Position numbers and translations under genes: made by a program | Shown here: piece by piece, positions 59,455-64,000 of the stretch | Position numbering within the stretch: the stretch's first letter is position 1 | How the letters are laid out: every line of letters begins with the position of its first letter | NCBI RefSeq assembly: GCF_000982825.1 | Contig: NZ_CP011047.1 | Coordinates: 3,348,001 to 3,412,000 of the forward strand | DNA length: 64,000 nt | DNA from: Cronobacter sakazakii | GTDB lineage: Bacteria; Pseudomonadota; Gammaproteobacteria; Enterobacterales; Enterobacteriaceae | Direction of reading: 5' to 3' | The notes under the pieces: generated by a model | What the model saw: only the letters and a program-made list of their open reading frames with translations | Database searches by the model: none | What the model was told of the DNA's origin: nothing

Positions 59455-60480
59455 ATGGCAACAATTAAAGACGTCGCGAAGCGAGCCAACGTTTCCACAA
59501 CAACAGTCTCACATGTGATTAACAAAACCCGTTTTGTGGCGGAAGAGACGCGCAATGCGGTTTGGGCGGCTATCAAAGAATTACACTATTCGCCAAGCGC
59601 CGTGGCGCGCAGCCTGAAGGTGAATCACACCAAATCTATCGGGCTGCTGGCGACCAGTAGCGAAGCGCCCTATTTCGCCGAAATCATTGAAGCCGTTGAA
59701 AACAGCTGCTTCGCCAAAGGCTATACGCTGATTTTGGGCAACGCGCATAACAACCTGGAAAAGCAGCGCGCGTATCTGTCGATGATGGCGCAAAAGCGCG
59801 TCGACGGCCTGCTGGTGATGTGTTCGGAATACCCGCAGCCGCTGCTTTCCACGCTTGAAGAGTACCGTCATATCCCGATGGTGGTGATGGACTGGGGTGA
59901 AGCGAAAGCCGATTTTACGGACTCGGTTATAGATAACGCGTTCCAGGGCGGTTATCTCGCCGGGCGTTATCTGATTGAGCGCGGCCATCGTGATATTGGC
60001 GTGATTCCGGGGCAGCTTGAGCGTAACACCGGCGTCGGGCGTTTCTCAGGCTTTATGAAAGCGCTGGAAGAAGCGGTCATTAAAGTGCCGGAAAACTGGA
60101 TCGTGCAGGGCGATTTCGAGCCGGAATCCGGTTACCGCGCGATGCAGCAGATCCTCTCGCAGCCGCAGCGCCCGACTGCCGTGTTCTGCGGCGGCGATAT
60201 TATGGCGATGGGCGCTATCTGCGCCGCCGATGAGATGGGCCTGCGCGTACCGCAGGATATTTCGATCATCGGCTACGACAACGTACGCAACGCGCGTTTC
60301 TTTAGCCCGGCACTGACGACTATCCATCAGCCAAAAGAAACGCTCGGCCAGACCGCGTTCAATATGCTGCTCGACCGCATCGTGAATAAGCGCGAAGAGT
60401 CGCAGACGATTGAGGTGCATCCGCGCCTGATCGAACGCCGCTCGGTGGCGGACGGCCCGTTCCGCGACTATCGCCGTTAA
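59455..60480 (+). CDS. purR: PurR, purine repressor
   Basis: 341-aa LacI-family repressor that binds guanine or hypoxanthine and shuts off purine synthesis genes. Helix-turn-helix IKDVAKRANVSTTTVSHVIN, hinge helix SPSAVARSLKVNHTK, corepressor domain with MDWGEAKADFTDSV and FCGGDIMAMGAICAADEMG. Length as E. coli. Two operators, one upstream and one in the coding start, indicate autoregulation. Confidence 0.98.
   Translation: MATIKDVAKRANVSTTTVSHVINKTRFVAEETRNAVWAAIKELHYSPSAVARSLKVNHTKSIGLLATSSEAPYFAEIIEAVENSCFAKGYTLILGNAHNNLEKQRAYLSMMAQKRVDGLLVMCSEYPQPLLSTLEEYRHIPMVVMDWGEAKADFTDSVIDNAFQGGYLAGRYLIERGHRDIGVIPGQLERNTGVGRFSGFMKALEEAVIKVPENWIVQGDFEPESGYRAMQQILSQPQRPTAVFCGGDIMAMGAICAADEMGLRVPQDISIIGYDNVRNARFFSPALTTIHQPKETLGQTAFNMLLDRIVNKREESQTIEVHPRLIERRSVADGPFRDYRR
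59483..59498. promoter_or_regulatory. PurR operator O2 inside purR
   Basis: GAGCCAACGTTTCCAC lies within the codons for the helix-turn-helix, as O2 does in E. coli. Confidence 0.65.
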
Positions 60481-60486
60481 TCCTTC

Positions 60487-60512
60487 CGGGAGCCGTATCA
60501 CTGCGGCTCCCG
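60487..60512. terminator. Hairpin between purR and punR
   Basis: 9-bp perfect stem CGGGAGCCG / CGGCTCCCG, overlapping the 3' end of punR; no T-run. Confidence 0.5.
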
Positions 60513-61409
60513 CAGCCACTCCTTGTTCAGCGTTTCACTGTCCCCCAGATAATCGAGCAGCCAGCGCAGCGCGGGCGAGGCGTCGCTTTGCCGCCACGTC
60601 AGACAGCAGGCGGCGTCCGGGAACGGGTTTTCCAGCGTCAACGCGCGCCACTCCCCGCTATCGAGCCATGGCTTCGCGAAATGTGTCGGCACCATGCCGA
60701 TACAGAGCCCTTCGCTCAGCGCATCGGCGGCGCAGTGCCAGTCCGGCACTACCACGCGCCGCTGGTTATCCAGAAGCCAGGTAATGCGCTTGGGCAGCGA
60801 TCGCGATGTATCTTCCAGCACCAGCGACGGGTAATCGCGCAGCCTGTCGTCGCTGAGCGCGCCCGCGTGCTGTGCCAGCGGATGATGGTGCGCCACTACG
60901 CAACGCCAGCTCAGCATGCCCATATCACGAAACGCGAAGCGCCCACCGACCGGTATCGCCTGTGTGGCACCAATCGCAAGCTCCACGCGCCCGTCCGCCA
61001 GCGCGTCCCAGACGCCGTTAAAGACTTCCTGCGACACCTGCAACTCCACATCAGAGAAGTGCCGGTAGAAATCGAGCACCAGCCGCCGGACGCGTTCCGG
61101 GCGCACGATATTATCCACCGCGATGGAGAGCTGTCCGCGCCATCCGTTGGCGATTTGCTGGCACTGCTGACGGGTGATCATCATTTTTTTGATAACAGAA
61201 CGCCCTTCCCGCAAAAACCAGGCTCCGGCGGGTGTCAGAACCACATCGCGATGGCGGCGCTCAAAGAGCGATACCGCAAGCCACTCCTCAAGCTGGCGCA
61301 CCGTATAACTGACGGCAGAAGGCACGCGGTGCAGTTCTGCGGCGGCTGCAGTAAAGCTGCCGGTGCGCGCCACGGCGTCCACCACTTCCAGGGAATATTC
61401 AGACCACAT
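60498..61409 (-). CDS. punR: PunR (YdhB), LysR-type regulator of punC
   Basis: 303-aa LysR-type regulator. N-terminal helix-turn-helix GSFTAAAAELHRVPSAVSYTVRQLE-type segment (residues ~17-41), then the effector domain (GQLSIAVDNIVRPERVRRL). MWSEYSLEVVDAVARTGSF at 61409 is the family start; 74 open codons upstream do not belong. It is divergent from punC, the purine-nucleoside transporter it activates in E. coli. Confidence 0.95.
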   Translation of the reverse strand: MWSEYSLEVVDAVARTGSFTAAAAELHRVPSAVSYTVRQLEEWLAVSLFERRHRDVVLTPAGAWFLREGRSVIKKMMITRQQCQQIANGWRGQLSIAVDNIVRPERVRRLVLDFYRHFSDVELQVSQEVFNGVWDALADGRVELAIGATQAIPVGGRFAFRDMGMLSWRCVVAHHHPLAQHAGALSDDRLRDYPSLVLEDTSRSLPKRITWLLDNQRRVVVPDWHCAADALSEGLCIGMVPTHFAKPWLDSGEWRALTLENPFPDAACCLTWRQSDASPALRWLLDYLGDSETLNKEWLREPQ

Positions 61410-61520
61410 TATCTGCCTGCAAATTTTTTGAATGGAATGGGCAAATATTAGCGTTTCACAAGCGGGATTGCACTCCGTACACTCCTGGCTCTTTCGCGTA
61501 ATAAGAAGTGAGTTAATGTG

Positions 61521-62696
61521 ATGCGACCTGATAAAGGATTTCTTTGCTGGCTGGCCGGGCTGAGCGTGCTCGGTTTTCTGGCGACCGACATGTACCTGCC
61601 CGCGTTCGCCGTTATTGAAGCGGATCTGCACACAGCCCCTTCGGCTATCAGCGCCTCGCTAAGCCTTTTCCTGGCCGGTTTCGCGCTGGCGCAGCTCGTC
61701 TGGGGCCCGCTTTCTGACCGTTTTGGCCGTCGTCCGGTTTTGCTGGCGGGGCTTGGGATTTTCGCGCTTGGCTGCCTTGGCACCGTCTGGGTTGAGAGCG
61801 CGGGCGCGCTGCTGGCCCTGCGCTTTATTCAGGCCGTGGGCGTTTGTTCCGCCGCAGTAAGCTGGCAGGCGCTGGTGACCGACCGCTACCCGGCGCAGCA
61901 GGCGCGTCGTATCTTCGCGACCATTATGCCGCTGGTGGGGCTTTCTCCGGCCCTGGCACCGCTGCTCGGCAGCTGGATCCTGAATCACTTTTCCTGGCAG
62001 GCGATTTTTGTGGTGCTGTTTGCCATTACGGTGGCGCTGATGATTCCGGCCCTGCGTCTGCCCTCCGGCGCGCCTCAGGGCAATAAAGGCGGCGAGCCGC
62101 TGAGCTTTATGATGCTGCTGCGCTCGCGCGTCTACAGCGGCAATGTGCTGATTTATGCCGCCTGCTCCGCCAGTTTCTTCGCCTGGCTCACCGGTTCGCC
62201 GTTTATTCTGCATGAGATGGGTTACAGCCCGGCGGTAATCGGACTGAGCTACGTGCCGCAAACTATCGCGTTTTTGATTGGCGGCTATGGCTGTCGCAGC
62301 GCGCTGCAAAAATGGAATGGCGAAACGCTGCTGCCGTGGCTGCTGGCAGGCTTCGCGCTGAGCGTGCTCGCCACCTGGCTTGTGGGGTTAAGCGACGCCG
62401 TTACGCTCACCACACTGCTTATTCCCTTCTGCCTGATGGCGATGGCGAACGGGGCGATTTACCCTATCGTGGTCGCCGCCGCGCTGCTGCCGTTCCCGCA
62501 GGCCACCGGACGCGCCGCCGCGCTGCAAAACACGCTCCAGCTGGGGCTCTGTTTTGTGGCAAGCCTGGTGGTGTCGTGGCTGGTCGCGACCCCGCTGCTG
62601 TCAACCACCAGCGTTATGCTGGCAACAGTGGTGCTGGCGGGCCTCGGCTTTCGGTTGCGTGGCCGTCAACGGTTTACGCAATCATCAGCCGCGTGA
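61521..62696 (+). CDS. punC: PunC (YdhC), MFS purine nucleoside importer
   Basis: 391-aa, 12-helix MFS transporter of the Bcr/CflA type. Motif A-like LSDRFGRRPVLLAGLG, DMYLPAFAVIEADL in helix 1 loop, SPALAPLLGSW. In E. coli it imports adenosine and related nucleosides and is controlled by PunR. ATG 61521 follows an in-frame GTG at 61518; the ATG matches the family start. Together with purR and add, purine metabolism genes are spread over this window. Confidence 0.95.
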   Translation: MRPDKGFLCWLAGLSVLGFLATDMYLPAFAVIEADLHTAPSAISASLSLFLAGFALAQLVWGPLSDRFGRRPVLLAGLGIFALGCLGTVWVESAGALLALRFIQAVGVCSAAVSWQALVTDRYPAQQARRIFATIMPLVGLSPALAPLLGSWILNHFSWQAIFVVLFAITVALMIPALRLPSGAPQGNKGGEPLSFMMLLRSRVYSGNVLIYAACSASFFAWLTGSPFILHEMGYSPAVIGLSYVPQTIAFLIGGYGCRSALQKWNGETLLPWLLAGFALSVLATWLVGLSDAVTLTTLLIPFCLMAMANGAIYPIVVAAALLPFPQATGRAAALQNTLQLGLCFVASLVVSWLVATPLLSTTSVMLATVVLAGLGFRLRGRQRFTQSSAA

Positions 62697-62737
62697 AAAT
62701 ATGAAATTTTTGTGATTAGCCTGCTAACGGTCAACAG

Positions 62738-62766
62738 TTGAATCATCGTAAAGCGAGGCCTATACT
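62738..62766 (+). promoter_or_regulatory. cfa distal promoter P1 (sigma-70)
   Basis: -35 TTGAAT, 17-bp spacer, -10 TATACT (62761-62766). A start near 62773 would give a 212-nt leader, the same as the long cfa leader of E. coli. Confidence 0.8.
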
Positions 62767-62807
62767 GGTTCGCGGCTCTACGATAATTAGCATAAATATT
62801 ATGTAGT

Positions 62808-62837
62808 AACGGGAGCTGCTGGCTCCCGTTTTTATTT
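62808..62837 (+). terminator. Terminator-like hairpin inside the long cfa leader
   Basis: 9-bp perfect stem AACGGGAGC / GCTCCCGTT, 5-nt loop, then TTTATTT. It may end punC transcription and would also attenuate transcripts from cfa P1. Confidence 0.8.
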
Positions 62838-62940
62838 GGAATGACATTTCTGGCAAGGGTCATCTCCCTTCCTCTGTTCTACGTCGGATATCAGGCTCGC
62901 GGACCTTTCCGTGATATTTCTCACATACCGAAAATTGCGA

Positions 62941-62947
62941 CTACGCT
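62941..62947 (+). promoter_or_regulatory. cfa proximal promoter P2, sigma-S -10 element
   Basis: CTACGCT fits the sigma-S -10 pattern (CTAYRCT) and would start a message about 32 nt before the ATG, as E. coli P2 does. Confidence 0.65.
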
Positions 62948-62984
62948 GTTTGAAGGTTCTGATCACATCAGTGATGGAGAAGCT

Positions 62985-64000
62985 ATGAGTTCATCGTGTA
63001 TAGAAGAAGTCAGCATACCGGATAACCACTGGTATCGCATCGCAACTGAACTGCTCAGCCGGGCCGGGATCGCCGTTAACGGCGCTGCTCCTTCCGACAT
63101 TCAGGTGAAAAATCCTGACTTTTTTAAACGGGTGTTACAGGAAGGTTCCCTCGGTCTTGGCGAAAGCTATATGGATGGCTGGTGGGAGTGCGAGCGGCTC
63201 GATCTCTTTTTCACTAAAGTGCTGCGCGCGGGGCTGGAAGAGCAACTGCCACGTCACCTGAAAGATACGCTGCGTATTCTCGGCGCTCGTTTGTTCAATC
63301 TGCAAACCAAAAAACGCGCCTGGATTGTCGGCAAAGAGCATTACGATCTTGGTAACGATCTGTTCAGCCGCATGCTCGACCCATACATGCAGTACTCCTG
63401 CGGCTACTGGAAAGAGGCGGACAACCTGGAAGACGCCCAGCAGGCGAAGTTAAAACTTATCTGCGAAAAACTTCAGCTTAAGCCTGGCATGACGCTGCTG
63501 GATATCGGCTGCGGCTGGGGCGGATTGGCAGCGTTTGCCGCGCGCCATTATGGCGTATCGGTCACCGGCGTGACCATCTCCGCCGAGCAGCAAAAAATGG
63601 CGCAGGAACGCTGCCAGGGGCTGGATGTCACCATTCTGTTGCAGGATTACCGCGATCTCGATTCACAGTTTGACCGCATCGTCTCGGTAGGCATGTTTGA
63701 GCATGTTGGCCCGAAAAACTACGCCACCTATTTTGAGGTTGCCGACCGCAACCTCAAGCCCGACGGGCTTTTCCTGCTGCATACCATCGGCTCACGGAAA
63801 ACGGATAACAACGTAGACCCGTGGATTGATAAGTACATCTTTCCGAATGGCTGCCTGCCTTCGGCGCGCCAGATAGCCGCCGCCAGCGAGCCGCACTTCG
63901 TGATGGAAGACTGGCATAACTTCGGGGCGGACTACGATAAAACGCTGATGGCCTGGTATGCGCGCTTCCTGGCCGCCTGGCCGGAAATTGCGGATAACTA
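62985..64000 (+). CDS. cfa: Cyclopropane-fatty-acyl-phospholipid synthase (3' end cut by window)
   Basis: 338 codons visible of about 382. The S-adenosylmethionine-dependent enzyme adds a methylene bridge to unsaturated membrane lipid chains on entry to stationary phase and under acid stress. SAM motif LLDIGCGWGGLAAFAARH, bicarbonate-site region IVSVGMFEHVGPKNY, MQYSCGYWKEA, and the N-terminal GLGESYMDGWWECERLD. ATG 62985 with GGAGA upstream. Long leader with two promoters and a hairpin. Confidence 0.97.
   Translation, partial: MSSSCIEEVSIPDNHWYRIATELLSRAGIAVNGAAPSDIQVKNPDFFKRVLQEGSLGLGESYMDGWWECERLDLFFTKVLRAGLEEQLPRHLKDTLRILGARLFNLQTKKRAWIVGKEHYDLGNDLFSRMLDPYMQYSCGYWKEADNLEDAQQAKLKLICEKLQLKPGMTLLDIGCGWGGLAAFAARHYGVSVTGVTISAEQQKMAQERCQGLDVTILLQDYRDLDSQFDRIVSVGMFEHVGPKNYATYFEVADRNLKPDGLFLLHTIGSRKTDNNVDPWIDKYIFPNGCLPSARQIAAASEPHFVMEDWHNFGADYDKTLMAWYARFLAAWPEIADN

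Overview
The window is enterobacterial chromosome. From rstB to cfa the gene order follows the replication-terminus region of Escherichia coli K-12: rstB, tus, fumC, fumA, manA, ydgA, malI, malX, malY, add, ydgJ, cnu, ydgK, rsxABCDGE, nth, dtpA, gstA, pdxY, tyrS, pdxH, mliC, anmK, slyB, slyA, ydhIJK, sodC, ydhF, ydhL, nemRA, gloA, rnt, grxD, mepH, ydhP, ynhF, purR, punR, punC, cfa. The proteins are close to but clearly different from E. coli, and the core is GC-rich. A Cronobacter-like genus (or relatives such as Franconibacter) is my best guess, inferred from divergence and gene content rather than proven.

Layout. 1-9 kb: end of the RstB sensor kinase, a 62-bp tandem repeat array, a Ter site with tus, fumarases, mannose-6-phosphate isomerase, YdgA and the MalI repressor with two operators. 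9.3-24.7 kb: malX (PTS EIICB) is split by a 13.8-kb AT-rich integrative element bounded by the 5-bp core AACAC. 24.7-30.6 kb: malY, add, a YfeH-type transporter, ydgJ, cnu and ydgK. 30.7-37.3 kb: the rsx electron-transport operon and nth. 37.3-45 kb: dtpA, gstA, B6 and tRNA-synthetase genes, mliC, anmK. 45-55 kb: slyB, slyA with the divergent efflux operon ydhIJK, sodC, ydhF, ydhL, an eptA-type lipid A phosphoethanolamine transferase that K-12 lacks at this position, and the nemRA-gloA electrophile-detoxification genes. 55-64 kb: rnt, grxD, mepH, ydhP, ynhF, purR, punRC and the start of cfa.

The island carries, left to right: a large serine recombinase (integrase); three overlapping genes for an LprI-domain exported protein, an unknown protein and an anchored OB-fold-like protein; a minus-strand group encoding a CDF cation exporter, cytochrome b562, a b561-like membrane cytochrome and a VIT1/CCC1 Fe/Mn transporter; a small resolvase-type recombinase behind a palindromic promoter; an unknown coiled-coil protein; a two-gene CBASS-like defence module (CD-NTase with AGS-C domain plus SLATT membrane effector, joined by a GTGA overlap); and an inovirus Gp2/YfjJ-type replication protein beside hairpin-rich DNA. 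Transfer/maintenance, metal/redox and anti-phage functions are therefore packed into one element. The integrase gene sits directly downstream of the truncated malX and may be read from the host malX promoter.
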